64,000 nt of DNA, taken from positions 22,443 to 86,442 of the forward strand of contig NZ_QMED01000023.1 of the NCBI RefSeq assembly GCF_003286125.1, read 5' to 3'. The stretch is from Algibacillus agarilyticus. GTDB lineage: Bacteria; Pseudomonadota; Gammaproteobacteria; Enterobacterales; Alteromonadaceae. The notes below the pieces were generated by a model that had not been told where the DNA came from, did no database searches, and saw only the letters and a list, made by a program, of their open reading frames with translations. Shown here in pieces: positions 18,331 through 27,000 of this stretch (within the stretch, counting starts at the first letter, position 1; the number at the start of each line of letters is the position of its first letter). The position numbers and the translations under genes were made by a program.

Positions 18331-18454
18331 CTAGAGAGTGTTTATCTTTTGTGTATGCTTTTAACGTAGAACCACTATGCCATCAAGCCAATGTCGCGAT
18401 CAAAACGCTTTGGAATTGAACAAAATCTATACGACAAAGATAAACACGCTCTAG
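18331..18454. mobile_element. MITE with 27-bp terminal inverted repeats ending in CTAG
   Basis: The left end CTAGAGAGTGTTTATCTTTT and the reverse complement of the right end, CTAGAGCGTGTTTATCTTTG, match closely. The whole is 124 bp with no coding capacity. CTAG at both ends could be a 4-bp target duplication. The right end overlaps the stop codon of the serine hydrolase gene (18451). Probably a non-autonomous derivative of an IS with GTGTTTATCTTT ends; no full-length partner is in the window. Confidence 0.75.
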
Positions 18455-19665
18455 TCATGTGGTAAACCAGACCAAAAACTGGACGATATTTCAGTAATGA
18501 CATTGGATTCACTGTTAATTAAAATAGCAAAACCAATATCATGTTTGGGTGAATAGCCAATGTCGGCTCTAAAACCCGCAACCCAACCCGCGTGGTAATG
18601 AATGGTTAACCCTTCTAACTGATATATTCGCCAACCATAACCATAATGCGCATCCACTAAATGATTCCGCCAATACTTTCGCCGTAGGTTACGCTTAGTT
18701 TTAATTCTTTTTGTGGTTAATTCACTGATCACTTGGGGTTTCAAGGCATTAGGTTTATGACCTAAATTAGCATTCAGCCATTTGGCTAAATCCGTAATAC
18801 TGGCATTAACCCCAGCGGCGGGTAGTACTTTATAATAATCATGTGAGACCGATATTTTTTTCCACGCTCGCTCATCTACAACACGTTTACCTTGATCATT
18901 AAGCCGAAAGGTTGAATTTTTTTTATCAAAAACATGTGGTTTGGCTGTGTTGGCATTGCGTTTAAAGGCATCATAGCCCAGTGATGCATTGGTCATATTT
19001 AAAGGCGAAAAAATATTTTTCTGCATCAACTCACTGTAATTTAGCGGCTGCTCGCTTTCGATTGCCTGCTGAATAAAACTGTAAGCAATGTTTTGATAAC
19101 CATAGCACTCGCCGGGCTGACAAATAGGTGCTAACTTATTAAATCTCGATATTATTTTATCCAGCGACCAGTTTTCATGTAATAAATTATCGTATGAATT
19201 AGGCATTAAACCAGCGGTATGGCTGAGTAAATGTTGCAGGTTAATTTGGTTTGCCGTGTTAGGTAATGACAATTTAAAATTAGGGACATAGTCGGTAATA
19301 GGCTTGTTCAATATTAACTTATCTTGTTCAGCCAATTGCACCGCCAACGTAGCCGCAAACGTTTTAGAAACGGATGCTAATCTAAAAACGGTATGTTGAT
19401 TAATCGCTTGCTTAGCGGTTAAGGCCTGACTGGTTAAAGCATTATTGGTGAGGTTCGTATTTGTTGAATCAGTAACGCCATAAGTCGTTAATTTGATAAC
19501 CTCGTTACCTTTAACAATAACAAAAGCACCACCCGGAATTTTATACTTTTTTAATAACTGAACCGCTTCTTTATCAAACTCATTGATGAAAGCGGTCATG
19601 TTTTTATCAGTTGATGTTGCATTAAATGACAGCAAGGTTAATAAAATTAAGCAGGCTTTTATCAT
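18451..19665 (-). CDS. Serine hydrolase, beta-lactamase class C / penicillin-binding family
   Basis: 404 residues from the ATG at 19665, which has AGGAG five bases upstream; the upstream in-frame GTG (19683) would run through that site and is less likely. There is a signal peptide (MIKACLILLTLLSFNATS). The class C fold is shown by the nucleophile motif SVSK (S98-x-x-K101), the YQN triad (in YGYQNIAYSF) and the third motif HAG in 'IHYHAGWVAG'. Such secreted enzymes include beta-lactamases, esterases and D-aminopeptidases; this sequence is not obviously AmpC. Stand-alone gene. Its stop codon lies within the CTAG end of a MITE, so the last residues (PHD) may have been supplied by the insertion. 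Confidence 0.85.
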   Translation of the reverse strand: MIKACLILLTLLSFNATSTDKNMTAFINEFDKEAVQLLKKYKIPGGAFVIVKGNEVIKLTTYGVTDSTNTNLTNNALTSQALTAKQAINQHTVFRLASVSKTFAATLAVQLAEQDKLILNKPITDYVPNFKLSLPNTANQINLQHLLSHTAGLMPNSYDNLLHENWSLDKIISRFNKLAPICQPGECYGYQNIAYSFIQQAIESEQPLNYSELMQKNIFSPLNMTNASLGYDAFKRNANTAKPHVFDKKNSTFRLNDQGKRVVDERAWKKISVSHDYYKVLPAAGVNASITDLAKWLNANLGHKPNALKPQVISELTTKRIKTKRNLRRKYWRNHLVDAHYGYGWRIYQLEGLTIHYHAGWVAGFRADIGYSPKHDIGFAILINSESNVITEISSSFWSGLPHD

Positions 19666-19815
19666 CGAATCTCCTGTTGTCACCTTTAAGCAGCGCTAAT
19701 TAATGGCTATTAATAATGTGAGGGTAAATATAGCGCTACACCACCACACACAAATAATCAGCAATGTTATCATTTTACCCGATCAAACCCCACCCAATAA
19801 AAAGGCCAGCGCAGT

Positions 19816-19991
19816 TATAGTCTTCTCGCTCAGGTTTTATGGTTCATTGTCAGCGCTTACTCTCGACTTTGGCTCCTGCGTCGTTCTAACACCTAAATCC
19901 ATTTAGGCGGCCCCAATCACATAGTAGAGCATATGCTCATGGCGTCTCGAAGCTTGACGGCTTCCCCTAAAACCCGATCGCTTTGACTATA
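19816..19991. mobile_element. Modular hairpin repeat, copy C
   Basis: Both ends are present (TATAGTCTTCTCGCTCAGG ... CGATCGCTTTGACTATA). Internal blocks are M2 (about 19871-19912) then M3 (about 19909-19964). M1 is absent. It lies between the serine hydrolase start and the end of the ankyrin gene; the rest of this 417-bp gap holds no gene. Confidence 0.8.
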
Positions 19992-20082
19992 TTTAACACT
20001 ACGCCAGCCGTATTTTGCTTTTTGCTTGTACGTTTATTTTCGCTTTTTAGTCTCGTGTAAAAAGCGCAACAATCGCTTGCAA

Positions 20083-21195
20083 CTAATACGCATTCACTTT
20101 TGCTAACTGCTCATCAGCCTCAGCATTTAAAATCGCATCATTGCATTGTGATAATAATTCAGATTTAGTTTCGGTTGTTACATTGGTAAAAGACGAAATC
20201 AAGGTATTTTTACGCTCAACCAAAACTTGAGCAAAACGGCCTGACAACACGGTTTTTTCTTCATGGGTTAAAATCGCATTATTGTTGATTACTTCGGCAC
20301 CGGCTTTAATATAATCTTGCTTAACGTGAGTATACTTCGAAAAAACGGCTTCCATCTTTTTCGTAAAATCACTATCAAGTGCAGGACAATGTGTTAAAAA
20401 CACATCAAATAAATCAGATTTAGAATAAACATCAATTGCTTTTAACTGAATATTGTTTTCAGCCATCGCGTGCCATTCAGTTTTAGATTCTTCATCGGTC
20501 GCTATAAGCACTTTAACCATCATATTGCCTTTGCTCTTTAGTATGATGTCTGATTCTTGTTGAATAAATTGGGTTAAAAACGCTGATTTAGGTTGATTAA
20601 CGGCAACTAAATCACTTTTATTCTGACTCTTAAATAAAGCCACTAAATCAAAACGCTGTAATGATTTAGCATAATCAGCGGGGCTTAAATCATCAATCAT
20701 AAAATCGGCTGCAACACCTTGATTGTATAAATAAGCAATCAATTCATATTTTGCGTCATTCATTAATGCTATATACAATAAATTTTCACCATCCTCGTTT
20801 ACTTCATTTAAATCTGCACCGCGGGCAGCTAGTTTAGCAATGACCTCATTATTAAGTTCATTTTGGATCGCAAGCTCTAATAACCCCGCCGCGTTAGCCC
20901 ATTCATCAGGTGCATCAAGTAGCGCAAGTATAACGGGGCTTTCTGTCGCATAAATAGCCAATTCAAAAGCATTATTATAGCCATCGTCCGCAACGGGTAA
21001 ATTGACATCGGCACCCGCTGTTATTAACGCGACAACAAGTTCGGTGTCGCCGGCATAAATCGCATTATGTAAACTCGTGTAACCCTCTTTAGTTCTGTAA
21101 TTAACATCGGCACCGTTAGCGATTAAAGAACTAACATCGCGAGCGTCTAACGATTCTAATTGAGAATGTTCAGCAATCGCTTTTTCTCCATACAT
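20083..21195 (-). CDS. Ankyrin-repeat protein
   Basis: 370 residues without a signal peptide. Residues about 10-200 carry four to five ankyrin repeats: 'DVSSLIANGADVNYRTKEGY', 'TSLHNAIYAGDTELVVALI', 'AGADVNLP', 'EVIAKLAARGADLNEVNEDG', 'NLLYIALMNDAKYELIAYLY'. The C-terminal half (about 205-370) is helical, charged and unrecognised. Ankyrin repeats mediate protein-protein contact. The gene follows a small membrane-protein gene by 32 bp on the same strand, so the two are probably co-transcribed and may act together. Its start codon follows the membrane gene without a strong ribosome site, so translational dependence is possible. Partner unknown. Confidence 0.8.
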   Translation of the reverse strand: MYGEKAIAEHSQLESLDARDVSSLIANGADVNYRTKEGYTSLHNAIYAGDTELVVALITAGADVNLPVADDGYNNAFELAIYATESPVILALLDAPDEWANAAGLLELAIQNELNNEVIAKLAARGADLNEVNEDGENLLYIALMNDAKYELIAYLYNQGVAADFMIDDLSPADYAKSLQRFDLVALFKSQNKSDLVAVNQPKSAFLTQFIQQESDIILKSKGNMMVKVLIATDEESKTEWHAMAENNIQLKAIDVYSKSDLFDVFLTHCPALDSDFTKKMEAVFSKYTHVKQDYIKAGAEVINNNAILTHEEKTVLSGRFAQVLVERKNTLISSFTNVTTETKSELLSQCNDAILNAEADEQLAKVNAY

Positions 21196-21227
21196 AAGCG
21201 GTATTTTAGCCGTGCCAACAAACGCAA

Positions 21228-21833
21228 TTAAGCCAATAAATATCCACCCGCTGTTTTAACCCCAGAAACGAATTTACGTCCATAACGGCCTTTTAACGAT
21301 AATTTAGTCACCACAGGTGGATTAGTTGCGCGTTTATAAAGCCCATATAAACTAAGTAGAGCCCATAAACCACATACAATGATTGTCACCCAACGCAAAC
21401 GATCAATATATAAACTACCTAACCCGATTGCGCACAACAAACTAAGTACCGGCGAAATACTAGCCGATAAAGCCGATTGCTTAGCCACGGTTAAGCTTAA
21501 TTGAGGAAACTCACGAGCAGTCATCAATTGTAAACACGCGTTTTTTTGCTCAAGCGTTTCAAAATCAAGAGTGAAATCTTCAGTGCCTTTTTTAGCCAAA
21601 TACTGCAGATCAATACTGGTATCCGTGTTTTTACTCGTGAGGTTTTGTAATTTATCAAAAGGAATAATTTGAATGTCTTCAGTGCCTAACACTTCTATTG
21701 GAGCAACATCGGCTGTGAGCTGTGTAAATACATTGTCGTAAGCTTGTTTATCACATGAGCCCACTAAAATATTATTTTGTTGCAACACCACAACGTTGTT
21801 TGATTCTGAATTACGATCTAACCAAAAGTTCAT
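21228..21833 (-). CDS. Hypothetical membrane protein, operon partner of the ankyrin protein
   Basis: 201 residues. The N-terminal 115 residues are soluble and mixed alpha/beta (MNFWLDRNSESNNVVVLQQN...). Two transmembrane helices follow close together ('ISPVLSLLCAIGLGSLYI' and 'WVTIIVCGLWALLSLYGLY') with a short basic loop, then a basic tail 'LSLKGRYGRKFVSG'. No family is recognised. Topology suggests both soluble parts face the cytoplasm, where the ankyrin protein would be. Transcribed first in the pair. Confidence 0.65.
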   Translation of the reverse strand: MNFWLDRNSESNNVVVLQQNNILVGSCDKQAYDNVFTQLTADVAPIEVLGTEDIQIIPFDKLQNLTSKNTDTSIDLQYLAKKGTEDFTLDFETLEQKNACLQLMTAREFPQLSLTVAKQSALSASISPVLSLLCAIGLGSLYIDRLRWVTIIVCGLWALLSLYGLYKRATNPPVVTKLSLKGRYGRKFVSGVKTAGGYLLA

Positions 21834-22425
21834 TTTTTATCCTTACCCTTATTAACACCTGACTAACACTGACGTGTGAGTTAGGCGATTTCCAACGAAT
21901 CGGAATGTCCCTATGCCCTATGCATAACTAACTGCTTTTTTAATAACCTATAGTCTTCTCGCTCAGGTTTTATGGTTCATTGTCAGCGCTTACTCGCCCC
22001 AATCACATAATAGAGCATATGCTCATGGGGTCTCGAAGCTTGAAGGCTTCCCCTAAAACCCGATCGCTTTGACTATATTTAATAAAATACAGACCAAATA
22101 ATATAATCTCTATTTAGGGTAGGTATTAAACCAGTTCAATATACTATAGGCTAGTTATATTTTTTAGGGGAAATTTTAAAATTTGGTTAAATATATAAAG
22201 CGAAACCCAATAAACTAAATTTTGATCGTTAATAAAGTCTCATTGATCAATAACTATTATCCATTAAGCCAAGTGAGTGAATCCCCTCAGCGCACAAAAC
22301 ATACCATCTTTACACTTGTAATACATTTAATATCATTTATATTACAGCTTATTCAATTTTTTAACGCTTTTGTTATCTGACTTATCGAATGACATCGATC
22401 GTAACCAAAGCAAACAACTCACTTC
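21834..22425. other. Divergent intergenic region with modular repeat
   Basis: 592 bp between divergent genes. It holds copy D of the modular repeat (21949-22077); the remainder is A+T-rich with no gene. Promoters for both flanking genes must lie here. Confidence 0.55.
21949..22077. mobile_element. Modular hairpin repeat, copy D (minimal form)
   Basis: At 129 bp the shortest complete copy: left end, block M3 only, right end. TATAGTC and GACTATA are the outermost bases, flanked by A/T; a TA target duplication is possible. It shows that one block is enough to make a complete element. Confidence 0.8.
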
Positions 22426-23922
22426 ATGGAGAATAATGTGTATAAAGGTTACTTGTTACTTTTAACAATTTTGTTGAGCTTTTCGTTTTCAGCCAATGCC
22501 AATTTTAACGAAGCCAATAAAGCCCTAAATGAAAAGGATTTTGAACATGCCAAAATGTTGTTTTTACAAAAAGCGGTCATGGGTAATGCCCAAGCGCAAT
22601 TCAACTTAGCAGCACTTTATAGTGATCCTCAATCAGGCCTAGCTAACCCTAAAGCGGCTTTTGCCTGGTTATTTTTAGCATCTGAATATCAATACCCAAA
22701 AGCCGAAGCATTTGCGGCTAATATCTTTAACCAGTTAAGCCCAACAGAACAAAAACAAACAAAAACATATACGGAAAAATTAGTGCAACGTTATGGTAAA
22801 CAAGCGCTTGAGCAATCAATTTACCCCACGCTGGCAGATACCAGTGTGCAAGTTGTCGCCACCCACCCTTTTAAACCCGCTAAATTAATTCAACATACTA
22901 ATCTAGATCTAAATGATGAAGTGCAATTTAAACGTCAACGTCGAGTAGCAGAACATAACAATGCAATTGATCGTCAGCACGAGCGTATGCAAAATATGTT
23001 AACCGGTTACCGAGTCGGTTCTGAAGATAATCTATTTAAATTACGTAAGCAGCCTGAACCGGGCTATTTTGTGATTAAACATGATATTGATGAAAACGGC
23101 AGAGTCCGCTCACCTGAATTATTATTTGCTTGGCCAGAGGCCGTGTATGACGAGATCATTTTAAAAACGATACAAGATTCGATTTATGAACCCGCGATGA
23201 ACAAAAAGACGCCTGTGAATCAACATAATGTGATTTCATATTTACGTTTTGGTTACCACGGTAAAAGCAGTTTGCAAATGGGTTTTCCGAGTTATGTTGA
23301 ACACTTTAAAAGTTTAACCCGTAATCAAACCACCTTTAGCCAGCAATACCAATATGCGCAATTTTTACGGGCATTTGGTGATTATGTTGTTCCCAAAAAT
23401 CATCCCCATTTTAGTGACGTTTTATTAAATTTAAGTCAAAAAGCTTATGCACCGGCACAACTCGCCTTAGCTCAGTATCAAATTTATGAAAACAATAACG
23501 CAGCAGCGGGCTTACCGTGGTTAATAGCGGCCGCTAAAAATGGTAATATAACCGCTCAATATCAATTAGGTAAATTAGCGTTAAATTCGCCTAACCAACA
23601 AATCACACCCGACTTAAATAAAGCCAGTTATTGGTTAAGCCAAGCGGCCGAACACGGGCATTATCAAGCACAAGAAAACCTGCTCGAGTTTGCGTTTACC
23701 CATTTAGAACCAACAGACTTAGATCCTGTGTTTATATCAACAGCTGATACTTGGTTGCAAAATATTATCCAAAATTCACAAGATTCTGCTTACACCGTTT
23801 ATTTACAAGCCAAGTTGATGCAGTTGCAAGGTTATCCATCTAAAGCGAAACGTTATTTTAATGAAGCCATAAAGCAAGCTAAAGCCGTTAATTGGGCCGT
23901 AGAAAACTGGAAATTAGACTAA
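22426..23922 (+). CDS. Exported Sel1-repeat protein with internal TonB-C-like domain
   Basis: 498 residues. There is an N-terminal signal (YLLLLTILLSFSFSANA). Residues about 28-130 and 325-440 are Sel1/TPR-type repeats ('GNAQAQFNLAALYSDPQSG', 'NPKAAFAWLFLASE', 'GNITAQYQLGKLAL', 'DLNKASYWLSQAAEHGHYQA'). Between them, residues about 200-285 resemble the TonB C-terminal fold ('PGYFVIKHDIDENGRVRSPE', 'IILKTIQDSIYEPAMN'). Two starts are possible: ATG 22426 has no ribosome site, whereas GTG 22438 has GGAG six bases upstream, so GTG may be the real one. Envelope location and protein-protein contact are likely; no specific function is known. A strong terminator follows. Confidence 0.72.
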   Translation: MENNVYKGYLLLLTILLSFSFSANANFNEANKALNEKDFEHAKMLFLQKAVMGNAQAQFNLAALYSDPQSGLANPKAAFAWLFLASEYQYPKAEAFAANIFNQLSPTEQKQTKTYTEKLVQRYGKQALEQSIYPTLADTSVQVVATHPFKPAKLIQHTNLDLNDEVQFKRQRRVAEHNNAIDRQHERMQNMLTGYRVGSEDNLFKLRKQPEPGYFVIKHDIDENGRVRSPELLFAWPEAVYDEIILKTIQDSIYEPAMNKKTPVNQHNVISYLRFGYHGKSSLQMGFPSYVEHFKSLTRNQTTFSQQYQYAQFLRAFGDYVVPKNHPHFSDVLLNLSQKAYAPAQLALAQYQIYENNNAAAGLPWLIAAAKNGNITAQYQLGKLALNSPNQQITPDLNKASYWLSQAAEHGHYQAQENLLEFAFTHLEPTDLDPVFISTADTWLQNIIQNSQDSAYTVYLQAKLMQLQGYPSKAKRYFNEAIKQAKAVNWAVENWKLD

Positions 23923-23966
23923 AAAAGGCTGATTTTAAAAAATTTTAATGAATTCACATAGCAAAT

Positions 23967-24004
23967 AAAGTAACAGAGCCTACTGCTCTACTCTGTTACT
24001 TTTT
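23967..24004. terminator. Rho-independent terminator
   Basis: Perfect 12-bp stem AAAGTAACAGAG / CTCTGTTACTTT with a T-tail on the plus strand and A-run on the other side. It ends the Sel1-protein transcript and may also serve the converging TPR gene. Confidence 0.88.
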
Positions 24005-24090
24005 CATGGGTTAAGCGGCTCGCTTAATCCACATTTGCGGGGCTTTAATTTATACGTACAAGCGGATATAGCATGTTATGACAGCACGCA

Positions 24091-27000
24091 TTAAAACCGA
24101 TTACTGATCCAAAAGCGCAGTTTAAGTTTGGCGATAAAGCCTGTGCTAACCATTGCGCTTTTAATACGTTGGCGCAATAGTTTTTGAGGAACCAACGCTA
24201 AATGATGGCCTGCAGCGGGTTGATAAGCATGTTGGCATTCTCGTAGTAACGGATCAAGTGCAGTTTGCACCGTCTCTAAACTTTTACCTTCAAGCGTATG
24301 AGCCGCACATAAAACCCGATAAACATATTGCTCAATTTCAATTAGCTCAGAAAAATCAATCACGTTAAGTTCTGATACATCAACTTGGTTATTGACACGC
24401 CAATTTTCATAAACTGACCATAATCTTAAATTATGCAGCACATTATCTGGTGTTAAACTTAAACCTTGAGTGATGTACGGCCCAGCTTCATCCCATCGGT
24501 TTTGCATTTGGAGTGCCATTCGGTACTGATAAAAACAAAATGCCGACAGCGCTTGTTTATCCTCTGTTTGTTCAAACCAATGCATCGCGGTATATAATTG
24601 ATCGCACATTGAATACAAGTTGATCAATTGTTGAACCAACTTAGGATGACCACTAATGCGTTTCGTGTCTTTTTCGAGTGTTTTTTGATCAGGCGTGATC
24701 TCATGATCATTCAAAAATTGCAACACGGCTTGCATCGCGCCTAACCAAGCTATATCTGACTGAATAGGATGAATCACATCCAGTAGCTTTTTGTATCCTT
24801 GTTTGTTTTTCTCTTCGAGCTGGTTCTCTACCCACACGTAACTTTGAATTTCAGTTAATGATTCTTGACGCTGTGCTAAAACAGCAATGACCTTTGCGGG
24901 CTCAAACACAGTCACTAACGCTTCAAACGTCCGATTGATCGTCCAATAATCATCTTCTCCACTTTCGAGCAGCACTTCAAACGCCCGTAATGCTTGATCG
25001 GCTTGCTGCAAATGCGCTAACAAGATGATGTAGCGGGCTTGCACAAACCCACTCGCGTTAGTTTTAAGGTGCTCAAGCGTTAAATCTAACGCGGTTTTGT
25101 ATTCTTTTTGCGTGGTTAAATAATCAATATAGGTTAGCGCAATATATTCGTCATTAGGGGCTAATTGAAACGCTTTTTCAAGATAAGATTTGGCTTTGGC
25201 TTGATCGGCTTTTTCGCCTTTATTTAATAAATTTTCACTCGCAATACATAACGCGTCAGATGCATGTAAATTAAGCTCAATATGCTTATAACACGCTTCA
25301 ATATAACCCTTTTGATCAGACAATTGCTCAAGCCACGCGTAAAGCTTGCGCCACAAATGGGTTTGACCTTGTGTTTTATAAAGTAAACGCTTTAAAACAT
25401 CGACCGCATTTTGCGTTTGGCCAATATCACTTAATAATTCGGCTCTTACACTGGCTAATACTAACGGTAAATCTAGTTGCCAAGGCGTATCGTCAAGTGA
25501 TTGTAACGCCGCGCTATAATCACCAAGTTCGATATAATATTGGGCTTTATCTCGATAAGCGTTGGTGTAATGGGGATCACATTCTATCGCTTTATTGAGC
25601 AACAATAGTTTTTGAGCGCCATCGGCAACAAAGGCATAATCACACCATACCGCTGCATTAAAAGGACTTTTTTTGCTGATCTTTTTAGCGGTATCAAGCG
25701 CTAAACTGGGTTGACCCAGTTCATCAGCTAGATTAACCAAATTAGACCAAGCCCACCGATAACCATAATGATTTTCAACCGCTTTAACAAAAGCGGTTAA
25801 GGCTTCATTTTTACGGTTCAAGCTTAACAATAACCCTGCTTGATAACCGAATAAAACACCGTCATTTGAAACAAATTTTAACGTGTTTTCAACGGTTGTT
25901 AGTGCCGATTGTAAATCACCTTGATTCTCTAATAAATCGGCTAATTGTTTAGCGACGGTATCCCATTGTGGGTTTAATTTAAGCGCATTTTGATAACAGT
26001 TGATGGCATCGTCAAATAATGCTTGAGCTTCATAGGTTTTACCTAAATCATAATGAATTCGAGGTGTTAACGGAAACTTAGCTATGCCCTGTTTAAGTAT
26101 TTCAACCGCAGCCGACATATCGCCGACTTGCGAATAATACATGCCCGCAATCGCATAGGTTTGCCATAAATGCGAATGCTTTTGTAATAAAAATTGTACA
26201 AAATCGAGCAAAGCATCGTTATCTAAAAAAGCTTGTGCCTCGAACCAATAATTCCAAGCATTATTACCAAATAAAACCTGCTCAACCATTTGGGTTCGAA
26301 TAAACAGTAAAGCTTGCGTTTTTTCATCTTCTGTTTGGCTAGCCGAAAACAAAATATCAAATGCGAGCTCTTCATCAATCGATTGTGTTAACACCTCTTT
26401 AGCTAACGTTTTAGCCGATTCAAACTGGTTTTTCTTTAACAAGCATTTTGCTAAATATGCACTATTTAGGCGTGAACCTTTTAAGGTATCGACTGTTTCG
26501 AGTGCCAGTTTATGGGCTTTGTCTGTTTGGTTAGTTTTAAGATACAAATCAATCAATTGTCGTCTTGCCGCCGCATAGTCTGGACGCGCTTTAATCGTCT
26601 GTTCCAGCACAGCTATGATCCGTTGTTCATCACTATGCCAATCGGCTAAATAATCCCAAACAACGGCATTCTGCGGGTCGGTGTTGTATAGCGTAACGAG
26701 CTCGGCATCAATGCGGTCTTGCTGACCATTTTGCTGTAATAACCAGAAATATTCATTGCCGATTTTAGTCACAAACGGAGATTGCTCAAAAGCCGTTTGA
26801 TAAAACGCAATTGCTTTTTCAATGTGCCCCGATTTAGATTCTTTGTTAGCTAATAATAAATCATGATCATGTTGGCTTAACACACGCTCAAAGGTTTCGG
26901 CTAAAGCATCAAATCGCGACCATTCACTGTTTACAATCAACTTATTGGCTAAATAACGTAATAAATCAGAATCATTAGGATGAAGCTCAATTGCTTCAAA

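Noticed and set aside
19703-19906. Small plus-strand ORF upstream of the serine hydrolase
   Set aside because: It runs into the modular repeat and has no ribosome site or recognisable content.
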